In this document: positions 25,091-33,054 of the stretch, piece by piece
How positions within the stretch are numbered: position 1 is the stretch's first letter
Layout: each line of letters begins with the position of its first letter
Origin: Leptolyngbyaceae cyanobacterium M33_DOE_097
GTDB lineage: Bacteria > Cyanobacteriota > Cyanobacteriia > Leptolyngbyales > Leptolyngbyaceae
NCBI GenBank assembly: GCA_015296075.1
Contig: DVDV01000074.1
Location: 1-37,051, forward strand
Direction: 5' to 3'
Length of the DNA stretch: 37,051 nt
Notes under the pieces: model-generated
Told to the model about the DNA's origin: nothing
What the model saw: only the letters and a program-made list of their open reading frames with translations
Database searches by the model: none
Translations under genes and position numbers: made by a program

Positions 25091-26758
25091 TTAGTTTTTA
25101 GCTTGGTACTTACGTCTCAAGCGCAGAGCTAGCGTGCCAAACACACCTAAACCTAAAACAGTCGTGGGTTCTGGCACAGCCGCCGTGTAAATCGTTGTCG
25201 TACCACTGACCTCATTGGTCAGCACCAGCAGATCTTTCCCGTTGGGACTATCCTTCGCTGAGATAAACAGCAAACCTTCTGGGCCTAGATCGCCAACAGC
25301 AGCCAATTGCTCAGGCGTCGGGGCCGGATCTCCGTCTTCGTTTTCATCAAACAAGACCGAGAAATCACGATTGTTGATGTAGTTGGCAAAGATCGGATTA
25401 GTCGGGTTAGTAATGTCAAACACGGCAACACCGCTCACCCGCTCTAGACCCAAAAAGGCAAAAATTTGATCGCCAAACTGAGCAACGGTAACGCCTTCCG
25501 GTTCAGGGCCTTTGTTATCGCTGCGAGAGTCAAAACCATTCACCGCATTGTCAGCGTTAAAGAATTCAGGAATACGCTCAGCAATGATTTGCTCTAGCAA
25601 ATCGCCACTGTCATACACCAGTTTGCCGTCTTCATCCCAAATCGAGAAAGAGCGCCCACCCAGCGTATACAGCTCATCATAGTCGCCATCCCCATCGGTA
25701 TCGCCCAGCGTGGTGGTCACATTCAAACGGCCCAGCGCACTATTTGCTTGCAACTCTGCCGCATTAGGAAATGCGGTGGGATCAAGCACCAAATCACGAA
25801 CTCGTGCTTCTTCAGCGAAGGTGTCATAATCCCGTGCATCACCCTCATTTGCGCTGATGATAAAGGTCTTGCCACTGGCCTCAAAAGTCGCGATCGCATC
25901 GGGTTGATACATCCCAAACAGGTTGGGGTAGTTGGTGATGTTGATGGCATTATCGCGATCGCTCGCATCTAAAGCATTTCCGGGCTTGCTGTAATCCTTA
26001 AAGCCTAGTGCGACGAGCTTCTCAAATTCACCCGTTTCAAGATTCAAAATTCCCAAAGCATTATTTTCTTGCAGTGCAACCCAAGCTTTCTTTGAATCTG
26101 GTGAAACGGCAATATACTCAGGCTCAAAATCTTGAGCAGGCGTCGCGTTAGGGCCATAGACCCGAATGCCCGGATCAAGCGCCACATTATTGAATTGCGT
26201 AAAGCCCGCAGTTTTAACCGTCGCGTTGAGTACCCCGGCGGCCAAGTCAACGATACTTACCGAACCTTCAGGGTCAATGGTGTAATCGCTGTTTGGCTCA
26301 CCCTCATTGGCAACCAGCACCTTTTTGCCATCGGGTGTAAAGGTAAGCATGTCAGGCAGGGCACCGACTGTAACGGAATTCAAAAACCCACCATCAGCAT
26401 TGAAGAACACAACACTACCAGGGTTTTGAACCACTGTGTTCTCAACAGCAGCAGCCAGAACCCCATTTTTGAAAGCAACACTATTTGCGCCACCCCCATA
26501 AGGAGCCAGAGAAATGCTGGAAATCAGGGTGGGTTTGGTCGGGTCACTAATACTTAAAATATCGATTTGACTTGTGCTGCCGTTTGTAATAAACAGCCGT
26601 TGTGTGACTGGGTCGTAAGCTGAAATTTCAGCGGCACCATCGTCGAAGACACCTGTTGAGTAGGTTCCAATCGGCTTCAGCTCAAATGCAGCCGCAGGAG
26701 AAATCGCCGCCCCTAGAAACAAAGCCGTCTGAATCGTCGTTTTGAGAAATGTCTGCAT
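25091..26758 (-). CDS. Choice-of-anchor I domain protein with PEP-CTERM sorting signal
   Basis: A 555-residue exported protein. It has a signal peptide (MQTFLKTTIQTALFLGAAISPAAAF, cleavage after AAA-F near residue 24) and then a beta-propeller-like body: repeated segments such as ISAYDPVTQRLFITNGSTSQIDILSI, MLTFTPDGKKVLVANEGEP, IAVSPDSKKAWVALQENNALGILNL and GKTFIISANEGDARDYD. These are characteristic of the 'choice-of-anchor I' family. Acidic loops GDTDGDGDYDE and DENEDGDPAPT suggest calcium binding. The C-terminus VPEPTTVLGLGVFGTLALRLRRKYQ is a full PEP-CTERM signal: PEP motif, hydrophobic helix, basic tail. It is expected to be sorted by an exosortase and exposed on or released from the surface. 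Enzymatic function is unknown; some relatives contain phosphatase-like domains. Confidence 0.92.
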   Translation of the reverse strand: MQTFLKTTIQTALFLGAAISPAAAFELKPIGTYSTGVFDDGAAEISAYDPVTQRLFITNGSTSQIDILSISDPTKPTLISSISLAPYGGGANSVAFKNGVLAAAVENTVVQNPGSVVFFNADGGFLNSVTVGALPDMLTFTPDGKKVLVANEGEPNSDYTIDPEGSVSIVDLAAGVLNATVKTAGFTQFNNVALDPGIRVYGPNATPAQDFEPEYIAVSPDSKKAWVALQENNALGILNLETGEFEKLVALGFKDYSKPGNALDASDRDNAINITNYPNLFGMYQPDAIATFEASGKTFIISANEGDARDYDTFAEEARVRDLVLDPTAFPNAAELQANSALGRLNVTTTLGDTDGDGDYDELYTLGGRSFSIWDEDGKLVYDSGDLLEQIIAERIPEFFNADNAVNGFDSRSDNKGPEPEGVTVAQFGDQIFAFLGLERVSGVAVFDITNPTNPIFANYINNRDFSVLFDENEDGDPAPTPEQLAAVGDLGPEGLLFISAKDSPNGKDLLVLTNEVSGTTTIYTAAVPEPTTVLGLGVFGTLALRLRRKYQAKN

Positions 26759-27194
26759 TCTGCTAAAACTCCGTACTTTCCCGTCGTTACCGAGAGGAAT
26801 CTACCAACGGAGATACTTTTAATACCAGTATTTGTACGTAAGCTTTATAGAAACAATAACGGGCTACTCCACTTAACAAATACTCTCCCCAGAGGAATAC
26901 GGACAGCCTTGACAGACAGCCCTCATGTTGTGTGGATCACATGTAAAGACTCAATAAATGTATTGCTAGATACCTGCCCAAAAGCCTGGTTTACCCTTTG
27001 ACTGCAAAGGCTGATCGTCTGGTTGGGATATCACTTTAACGTGCGATCGCAACAGAGTATATCTCCCTTACCTCTAGCTCTCATGAAGGGGACTGGGGGG
27101 GATATCTGTTGTTCTATAGCAACAACCGCCAGTTTAAAACCTGAACTCAAGAGCATCTTTTAGGTCACCAGCTCAAGCAAAACAGGTCGAGGCT
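26759..27194. other. Intergenic region with palindromic GC-rich/AT-rich segment
   Basis: About 435 bp upstream of the PEP-CTERM gene and downstream of the small secreted-protein gene. It contains a HIP1-like GTGCGATCGC site and a long imperfect inverted repeat: TATATCTCCC (about 27058) and GGGGGGATATC (about 27095-27106), with G-rich sequence inside. It may be a repeat or structured RNA; no gene is seen. Confidence 0.35.
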
Positions 27195-27506
27195 CTACAA
27201 CGGGCAACGGTTGTCGTTTGACCCAAACGGACTTTCTTGTCGAGCAAAGCCAATTGTTCTCTTATTTAGCTCAACCAGTACGCCCCCATTTGCCCAGCCC
27301 CAGGTGCCTTTGCCATATTGGGGAGAATAAGCATCACAACCTTTTCCGAGATAAATGGTGGCCTTGCGCGATTTCAGCACAACGCCATGCTGATTTTTAG
27401 TGGTTGTATATTTCACGCCATTGCCATCAACCAGAGTGGCTCCACCAATCATCACTCCAACCAGCATCAGACTCATAGCCGTGAGAAGCTTGATAGACGC
27501 TTTCAT
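27195..27506 (-). CDS. Small secreted protein of unknown function (103 aa)
   Basis: The ATG at 27506 is chosen because AAGGAATT stands upstream; an alternative start lies seven codons earlier. The protein begins MKASIKLLTAMSLMLVGVMIGGATL, a signal peptide, leaving a mature domain of about 80 residues with two Cys residues (KGCDAYSP and a final NDNRCPL) that could be bridged. A Gly/Trp-rich stretch YGKGTWGWANGG and basic segments (KSRKATIYLGKG) are present. It should be periplasmic or secreted. No family is recognised and the neighbours give no hint; it may be transcribed alone. Confidence 0.7.
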   Translation of the reverse strand: MKASIKLLTAMSLMLVGVMIGGATLVDGNGVKYTTTKNQHGVVLKSRKATIYLGKGCDAYSPQYGKGTWGWANGGVLVELNKRTIGFARQESPFGSNDNRCPL

Positions 27507-27722
27507 AGTAGCCAATTCCTTTGTCAAACCTAAACGATGGTTTCAGACAGTTTGCCATCTGACCGAAAGAGTGTGTTGCGGTTACTCTTGCGATCGCATT
27601 CCTTCAAACCAAGAGACTGAAACGACTCAATTATGACTCAGCCTGATCGGGCATTCGGGTATTCAAAACAAAATGACACCGTAGATACTTTCGTAAAACC
27701 ACGGTGCCACTGTAGTGATTAA

Positions 27723-27794
27723 CTGGGGCGCTAGGATTCGAACCTAGGAATGGCGGGACCAAAACCCGCTGCCTTACCACTTGGCGACGCCCCA
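27723..27794 (-). tRNA. trnQ: tRNA-Gln (TTG)
   Basis: The minus strand folds into a full cloverleaf: acceptor stem TGGGGCG/CGCCCCA, D-arm with AAGTGGTAAGG, anticodon stem GCGGG/CCCGC around the loop TTTTGGT (anticodon TTG), T-arm CCTAG-GTTCGAAT-CCTAG and discriminator G. CCA is not encoded. It reads CAA and CAG. Length 72 nt. Confidence 0.97.
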
Positions 27795-28154
27795 TTGGTC
27801 GCGCATGAACCATAATAGCAGGAGTAACCCTGGTTATGTCAACAAAATTTAAGTGGTTTCTAGATTTTGGCCTTAAAGTCCGATGGTTTCGACGTTTGAG
27901 CAACTGTTGTGAACCGCGATCGCGTAGCAAACCTATTCTTTTCACCCAACAGCCCTAACTGAAATCGTTAAGAAATATCGAAAAAGTTTGAGAATCAATG
28001 CAACTCGTTCACCACAAACCATCCTTGGGGAAATCTGACAGGGAGAGAAAAGGGTACAAGTTATCCAAAACAGACCTTAAATGCAAAATTTTTGACGGCG
28101 GTTAAAGGTTTGTTGCCCCTCAGTAATGTAACGAAACGTTGGGTTAAACAAATT
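27795..28154. other. Region between tRNA-Gln and the phycobiliprotein-like gene
   Basis: About 360 bp. It holds the tRNA promoter on the minus strand and the promoter of the plus-strand gene at 28155. A TTG-started extension of that gene from 28092 is possible but not supported by a ribosome-binding site. Nothing else is evident. Confidence 0.35.
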
Positions 28155-28628
28155 ATGGGAATTCTCAACCATGTCCTCGAACGGGCGATCGCCGAAGCAG
28201 ACGGGCGCTATCTCAATACCCAAGAGCTAATGCCTTTAGAACATTACGTTCAAGGTTATTCGCACCGCCTCGAAGTGTATCAATACCTACGGGATAACAG
28301 CGACAAACTGGTGTTGTTTTCCCTGCGAAAACTTGCCCAAGCGCACCCTGACCTCGTTCAAAAGCACGGGCCGCGCTGCAAATATGACATGACCGAAGTG
28401 TTGCGCTACATTGCGCTATCGGTTCTCAGAGATGACGAAACCTTCTTCCGGGAGCAGATGATGTCTTGGTTAGACACCATTTTAGTGGCGCACAAACGTC
28501 ATTCTGCCTGTGTTGTTGCTTACAAAGCCCTACAAGAAGCTGTCAATTCAACCTTTCCGGCTCAAGCGACGACCTTGATTCGTCCCTATCTTGAATTAGT
28601 GATTCAAACCTTGCAATCACACGTTTAG
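28155..28628 (+). CDS. Phycobilisome-family (phycobiliprotein-like) protein
   Basis: A 157-residue all-helical protein of the phycobiliprotein globin family, slightly shorter than allophycocyanin or phycocyanin subunits (about 160-172). The bilin-attachment region is recognisable: RCKYDMTEVLRYIALSVL places Cys75 where subunits have Cys84, with Asp78 in place of Asp87. The Arg that normally precedes that Asp is replaced by Tyr77. The C-terminal helices (EQMMSWLDTILVAHKRH, ACVVAYKALQEAV) also follow the family order, but overall similarity is low. It could bind a bilin atypically, be a structural subunit, or be a factor acting on phycobilisomes. The ATG at 28155 is preferred. A linker-domain gene follows 297 bp downstream on the same strand, and the pair is unlikely to be accidental. 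Confidence 0.8.
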   Translation: MGILNHVLERAIAEADGRYLNTQELMPLEHYVQGYSHRLEVYQYLRDNSDKLVLFSLRKLAQAHPDLVQKHGPRCKYDMTEVLRYIALSVLRDDETFFREQMMSWLDTILVAHKRHSACVVAYKALQEAVNSTFPAQATTLIRPYLELVIQTLQSHV

Positions 28629-28925
28629 AGCAAGTAAAGCCATTCCAACTCTAAAAACAGCAAAATCAGTCGATTTTTGCCCAATCTCTAGACCTTGCTG
28701 TACTTTTTGTCGTTTGACCAAGTCACCAGCTTGATAGCTCAAGCAAAAAACGCTACCCCTCTCTATTCGCTTTTTTCGTTCGATTTACTCAGTTACAAGT
28801 CACGCGATTTTGTAGTACCACTCAAAACATGCTTTAGAGTTCTCATGCCCCACGTAGCCCTCTAAGGTGCGATCGCTTTCCCCAATCCTTCTCAGATGTT
28901 TGGATTCAACCTTTGGGGAACCACT

Positions 28926-29630
28926 ATGACGACAATCTCATCATCATCGATTACTGTTAGCCGACATTCTAGCGTTGAGGAGCGGCAAACCGCCCTATAC
29001 GCTATCTACCAGCAGGTTTTAGAGCGACAACCCTACGCCCACGAACGCAAGAAACTTGCTAAAGCAGAAAAAGATTTTTTGTCTGACAAGATTGGTGTCC
29101 GGCGATTTCTCAAAGAATTAGGCCATTCGCAGGTCTATCTCGATTTGTTCTACCACAACGCCTCAAACATGAAGTTTCTAGAATGCTGCTTCAAGCACTT
29201 TTTAGGACGCGCCCCAATCGACCAGACTGAAATTCAATACTACTGCGACATTTTGATGCATAAGGGCGTCGCAGAGATGATCACAGCCATCCTCGACTCT
29301 GAAGAATATCGCAAGGTATTTGGGTGTTTCACAGTTCCTTACCCACAAACTCCAAGTTGCTACGCTTCACCCAAAGCCTACCTTGAGTCCAGCCTGTTAA
29401 ATCACGAGTTACACGGTCGCCGGGGCCACTCGATTCCAACTATCTACTGGCACCAGCTTGGCCTGGATTGTGAAGCCGGGGTTTGCCGTCATCCTGAAGC
29501 GGGTGAGCCAATCGAATCAAACGTGACCGAAGCGGCGATCGCCGAATTGCTCAAGCTACTTGGCAACGACACATTAGCCGAAAAACTCTCAACCCAACAA
29601 AAAGAGGTACTGCGGCGAGCAATTCACTAA
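28926..29630 (+). CDS. Phycobilisome linker-domain protein (234 aa)
   Basis: After a Ser/Thr-rich start (MTTISSSSITVSRHSS) the protein holds a phycobilisome linker domain (about residues 18-140): AIYQQVLERQPYAHERKKLAKAEKDFLSDKIGVRRFLKELGHSQVYLDLFYHN, then KFLECCFKHFLGRAPIDQTEI and ITAILDSEEYRKVFG. Rod, rod-core and core-membrane linkers use this domain to sit inside phycobiliprotein trimers or hexamers. The remaining 90 residues (CYASPKAYLESSLL, LDCEAGVCRHPEAGEP, a helical tail) do not match the usual C-terminal CpcD-type domain and I do not recognise them. The ATG at 28926 is chosen over one ten codons upstream. It is followed by a palindromic repeat and a strong terminator, so it closes the unit begun by the phycobiliprotein-like gene. 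Confidence 0.87.
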   Translation: MTTISSSSITVSRHSSVEERQTALYAIYQQVLERQPYAHERKKLAKAEKDFLSDKIGVRRFLKELGHSQVYLDLFYHNASNMKFLECCFKHFLGRAPIDQTEIQYYCDILMHKGVAEMITAILDSEEYRKVFGCFTVPYPQTPSCYASPKAYLESSLLNHELHGRRGHSIPTIYWHQLGLDCEAGVCRHPEAGEPIESNVTEAAIAELLKLLGNDTLAEKLSTQQKEVLRRAIH

Positions 29631-29683
29631 CAAATTGGACTTTAGACTAAACGCGATTTTCCACTATATGTAAGGGCGAACAG

Positions 29684-29753
29684 CCGTATAGCCTTGCGGC
29701 AATAGCCTTTGGCATGGCTTCGCTAGGGCTGCGCTAGCCCCTCCTAAATACGG
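29684..29753. repeat. Compound palindromic repeat
   Basis: Outer arms CCGTAT/ATACGG (29684-29689, 29748-29753) enclose AGCC-containing short repeats, and GGGCT-GCGCT-AGCCC forms an inner hairpin (29726-29740). It has the look of the short interspersed palindromic repeats found in many copies in cyanobacterial genomes. It lies just after the linker gene's stop. Confidence 0.55.
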
Positions 29754-29824
29754 TGTCTTTTTTGAATTAGTCCAAACTCCAGTAACAAATCTGGTTTCAG
29801 TTACTTCCAGAAGATCACCCTTTA

Positions 29825-29852
29825 CCCCTCTTCAAATTGAAGGGGGTTTTTT
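29825..29852 (+). terminator. Rho-independent terminator
   Basis: CCCCTCTTCA and TGAAGGGGG form a stem of about 9 bp with one wobble pair and a tiny AT loop, followed by six T. It ends transcription from the linker gene before the convergent PBP gene. Confidence 0.85.
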
Positions 29853-29909
29853 GATGAAAAGTAAGCCTGCGCGAGGTTAGGCAGCTATTGACCCAGCCAA
29901 AGCCAAGGT

Positions 29910-32183
29910 CTAACGTGCTACTCGTGCCATGTAACGCCCCCACAGGTCAGCGGCCATCGCACTGGTACCACTCGTGGCTGAGTACTGGTCATTCCCCAAC
30001 CAGACCCCAGTCACAAGCCCCCCCGGAATGTAACCAACAAACCACAAGTCAACGTTGTCGTTATTCGTGCCCGTCTTGCCAACCTCGCCCATGCCGATCG
30101 CCGCCGCTCGACCCGTACCGCTTTGCACCACTCCGCGCAATAACTCGGTCATCGTGTCAGCAACTGCTGGTTCTAAAACCTGGCGATCGCGCTCTGAGTC
30201 TTCATCCCGTGAGTAGATCAACCGACAGGTTTGAGGACTGTTGCGATCTTTGCAGTCACTTCCGTCATAGATGCGGCGAATCATCCGGGGTGGATTGTAG
30301 ACACCGCGATTAGCCAGCACCGAGTAGGCACCCGTCAACTCCAGCAACGTCACCTCACTTTGTCCCAGAACTAAACCGGGGTTCGCGGCCAGCTTCGATT
30401 GAATCCCCATGCTACGAGCAGTATCCACCACCCGATTTAGCCCAACATCCTGAGCCACACGCAAGGCCACCACATTCTCAGACTGGGCAACCCCTTGATA
30501 CATATCAGTGCTGCCTCCGCCACTGCGACAACCCGCGTAGCTCTGACCTTCCCAGTTCAACGGCGCACAGGAAAAGGTTGTACCAGGCGAAATGCCTTCC
30601 TTGAGTGCCGCAACGTAGGCAAACACCTTAAAGGTCGAGCCGGGCTGACGGTAAGCCTGAGTTGCTCGGTTAAACTCACTTTTGCTGTAGTCTACTCCCC
30701 CAGCCAACGCCACAATTTCGCCATTGTTAGAGTCAATCGTGGCGATCGCCCCCTGCGAAAAACCCGCATTGGCCCCCGTCGAGTTGACCGTGTCTCGCAA
30801 AGCCGCCTCAGCTCGTTGCTGCGCTCTTAAATCGACACTGGTTTCGACAAAAAAGTTACCCTCCTTTGCCAGGTCTTCGCCTAAAAGCTGCGCCAACTCA
30901 TCAAACACATAGCCGTAAGCGTAGGGTGCCCGAATGCTGCTGACTTCCTCTTTGGCTTTGGGGTTGACCTCAATCCGCGATCGCCGCGCCCGACTCGCTT
31001 CCTCAGGAGAAACCAGGCCCAACTCAACCAACCGTTGCAACACCCCATCGCGTTGCTTAATCGCCCGTTCCTTATCGCGAATCGGGTTAAACAGGTTTGG
31101 CCCAGGCAACATACCCACGAGGGTAGCCGCTTCAGATAAGCTCAACTCTTTGGCTGATTTACCAAAGTAAAACTGAGCCGCATCCTCAAAGCCGTAAATG
31201 CCATTGCCCAGATAAATCCGGTTCATGTAGAGCAACAGCAACTCATCTTTGCTGTAAAACGTCTCTAACTTGAGCGCGGCAGCTGCTTCGCGTAACTTAC
31301 GGGCAGCGGTGTCATCCGTGCCAACATACTCACGAAAGAGGCTACGGGCAAGTTGTTGTGTCAAGCCACTGCCCCCTTCACGGAGTTCCCCACCGCGCAG
31401 GTTTACCACCAACGCCCGCAGGGTGCCAATCGGGTCAACCCCCAAGTGCCAGTAAAAGCGCGAATCTTCGGAGGCAATGACCGCGTTTTGCAGGTCTTTG
31501 GGATACTCGACCAGGCGGCGAAATTCCGTATGAGGACGCGTCACCGTTGAATTGAGTGCTTCACCATCACGCGCATAAACCACAATCGGGCCTTGGGTAG
31601 ACGGTGGCAACGGCTTCACTGAAAACTTTTGCCATTCAACCAGGACACCCAGGACTGTTAAGGCTGTGATCCCGCCAAGACCGTACATGCCATATTGCAG
31701 CGATCGCACATACCACGGTGGCGGATCCACATATTTCACCCGCACCGACGCTGCCAACTCAGACGGCCCCAGCGTGTAAACCACTCCATGCTTTAGCACT
31801 TCCTGCTGCACACGCCGTTTGCCGCGATAAATTCCATTTGTAGAATTTTCATCGCGCAACACAAACGGTGCCCGGTAGAGATGTGAGAGCTTACCCTTGG
31901 GGCGACTATCACGGTTCAGCGAAAGGTGGACCTGACTCACAACCGGGTTACGCACCACAATGTCACACGACTGAGAGCTGCGCCCTAACAAATAGCGATC
32001 GCCCAATAACGGGTAGACATCCGCTTTAGTCTCTTCAGCCGTTTGCACCCATAACTCTGGGACACGCGCATTCGGCTTCAGCTTCAATTTAGAAAAATTA
32101 ATCTTTGCCTGTACGGTGCGTACAGCTTGGGTCACGCTCCCTAACAGGGTTTGCGGTTTTTGCGGTGGCGGGGTTGGGGTCAT
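29910..32183 (-). CDS. FHA domain-containing bifunctional penicillin-binding protein (class A)
   Basis: A 757-residue class A penicillin-binding protein that both polymerises glycan strands and cross-links peptides in peptidoglycan. N-terminal cytoplasmic part: an FHA domain (about 45-150) with the phosphothreonine-binding residues Gly67-Arg68-Ser69, SQVH (His86) and STNG (Asn116). One transmembrane helix follows (about 162-182). The glycosyltransferase (GT51) domain has its catalytic Glu239 in EDSRFYWHLGVDP and GGSGLTQQLAR. The transpeptidase domain has Ser516-x-x-Lys519 (GSTFKV), Ser568-Glu-Asn570 and Lys703-Thr-Gly (GKTGTNN). All motifs are intact. The FHA domain suggests control by Ser/Thr phosphorylation of a partner, an inference from the domain alone. 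No downstream gene shares its transcript. Confidence 0.96.
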   Translation of the reverse strand: MTPTPPPQKPQTLLGSVTQAVRTVQAKINFSKLKLKPNARVPELWVQTAEETKADVYPLLGDRYLLGRSSQSCDIVVRNPVVSQVHLSLNRDSRPKGKLSHLYRAPFVLRDENSTNGIYRGKRRVQQEVLKHGVVYTLGPSELAASVRVKYVDPPPWYVRSLQYGMYGLGGITALTVLGVLVEWQKFSVKPLPPSTQGPIVVYARDGEALNSTVTRPHTEFRRLVEYPKDLQNAVIASEDSRFYWHLGVDPIGTLRALVVNLRGGELREGGSGLTQQLARSLFREYVGTDDTAARKLREAAAALKLETFYSKDELLLLYMNRIYLGNGIYGFEDAAQFYFGKSAKELSLSEAATLVGMLPGPNLFNPIRDKERAIKQRDGVLQRLVELGLVSPEEASRARRSRIEVNPKAKEEVSSIRAPYAYGYVFDELAQLLGEDLAKEGNFFVETSVDLRAQQRAEAALRDTVNSTGANAGFSQGAIATIDSNNGEIVALAGGVDYSKSEFNRATQAYRQPGSTFKVFAYVAALKEGISPGTTFSCAPLNWEGQSYAGCRSGGGSTDMYQGVAQSENVVALRVAQDVGLNRVVDTARSMGIQSKLAANPGLVLGQSEVTLLELTGAYSVLANRGVYNPPRMIRRIYDGSDCKDRNSPQTCRLIYSRDEDSERDRQVLEPAVADTMTELLRGVVQSGTGRAAAIGMGEVGKTGTNNDNVDLWFVGYIPGGLVTGVWLGNDQYSATSGTSAMAADLWGRYMARVAR

Positions 32184-32504
32184 CGGCAGTGTCCAACGTC
32201 CAAAGCGAAAGCGTTCAAATATCCTAGCCTGTTCATCAGGTTATGCAGCCATTCTAAACAACCAACGGGCGATCGCGACGAATCGTCAAGACCAGCTAGC
32301 GTCCCAGATAGATTTGTCACACCAGCCCTAATTGACAAATCCCAGAGCAGCAAAATGCGACTCCGTCTCAGCGATTTCGCCAGCCAGGAAATAGGCACCT
32401 CGACAAAACGGCAATCCCTTATAAGCTTCCACTTTTATTCAAAAATTTCCGTAAAAACTCCTGTTATAATCCATGCGACTGCGATAAAAAGGACTTTTTG
32501 TGAT
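32184..32504. other. Divergent promoter region (PBP and Nif11-like genes)
   Basis: About 320 bp. A perfect TATAAT (32465-32470) lies 35 bp before the Nif11-like start, but no matching -35 hexamer was found. The PBP promoter should be near 32200-32300. No gene is seen; a longer in-frame extension of the Nif11-like gene upstream of 32505 lacks support. Confidence 0.4.
32465..32470 (+). promoter_or_regulatory. -10 hexamer TATAAT
   Basis: A perfect -10 element 35 bp before the start of the Nif11-like gene. A -35 box is not evident, as is common for cyanobacterial promoters. Confidence 0.4.
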
Positions 32505-32870
32505 ATGGCAACTGCAACAGTTCTTAAGTTTATGCAGAAGACGGCAGAAGACGAAGCCCTTCGCCGCCAGTTAGAAGGTCTGCTTGGGGTTGGTGACGGC
32601 AATATCAGTAGTGAAGCAGAGCTTGACCCGGAAGAGACAGAAGCCCTAAAGGGTGAACGAGCGCCCATTGTGGCTGATTTTGCCACTCAAAACGGCTACC
32701 CCTTCTCGGTCGAAGAGTTAGTAACCGTTGTCGATGCATTTCAAAAGCACCAGGTCGGTGAATTATCAGATAGCGATTTTGCCGAAATTATTGGGATCTC
32801 AGTTGATGCGGCGGGATCACCCCTGAAGCGGTTAGCCCGTTACCTCAGCAGAACATATTTGGGGATTTAG
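32505..32870 (+). CDS. Nif11-like domain protein (121 aa)
   Basis: A 121-residue soluble protein. Its opening ATVLKFMQKTAEDEALRRQLEGLLG and the later IVADFATQNGYPFSVEELVTVV follow the two helical elements of the Nif11 family, with an acidic insertion of about 25 residues between them. Family members are small cyanobacterial and nitrogen-fixer proteins, some of which serve as leader peptides for ribosomally made natural products. This one has no Gly-Gly cleavage site followed by a core peptide, and no modifying enzyme is nearby, so a leader role is unlikely. The last 35 residues (DSDFAEIIGISVDAAGSPLKRLARYL) are an added helical tail. The start was chosen on family N-terminus and the nearby -10 box. 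Function unknown. Confidence 0.72.
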   Translation: MATATVLKFMQKTAEDEALRRQLEGLLGVGDGNISSEAELDPEETEALKGERAPIVADFATQNGYPFSVEELVTVVDAFQKHQVGELSDSDFAEIIGISVDAAGSPLKRLARYLSRTYLGI

Positions 32871-32906
32871 TCAATCTTTGTGGCTTGAAAAACGTTGCTT
32901 AGTTTG

Positions 32907-32932
32907 GCCCGCCACCTGATGAGTGGTAGGGC
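32907..32932. terminator. Imperfect stem-loop in convergent gap
   Basis: GCCC-CCAC and GTGG-GGGC arms surround CTGATGA. The T-run after it is only three bases, so this is a weak terminator candidate for the Nif11-like gene. Confidence 0.35.
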
Positions 32933-32983
32933 TTTAGGCTGAGTCAACAATTTTTGCTTTTCTGGGGTTAGCAAAATCGTAAA

Positions 32984-33037
32984 CACACTTCAAACGAAAG
33001 CTTTACTCGCGTAGCAAAGCCCAGAATGAAGCGTGTG
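32984..33037. repeat. Nested palindromic repeat
   Basis: Outer arms CACACTTCA and TGAAGCGTGTG (nearly complementary) and inner arms GCTTT/AAAGC (33000-33004, 33016-33020) around a GCG centre. It lies in the gap between two convergent genes and resembles a short interspersed cyanobacterial repeat. Confidence 0.45.
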
Positions 33038-33054
33038 AGTGAACCGCTTGTGAC

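Noticed and set aside
27160-28755. Similar sequences near 27163 and 28712 (caccagc...tcaagcaaaa)
   Set aside because: The shared stretch is short and gapped, and no structure or second context supports a true repeat.
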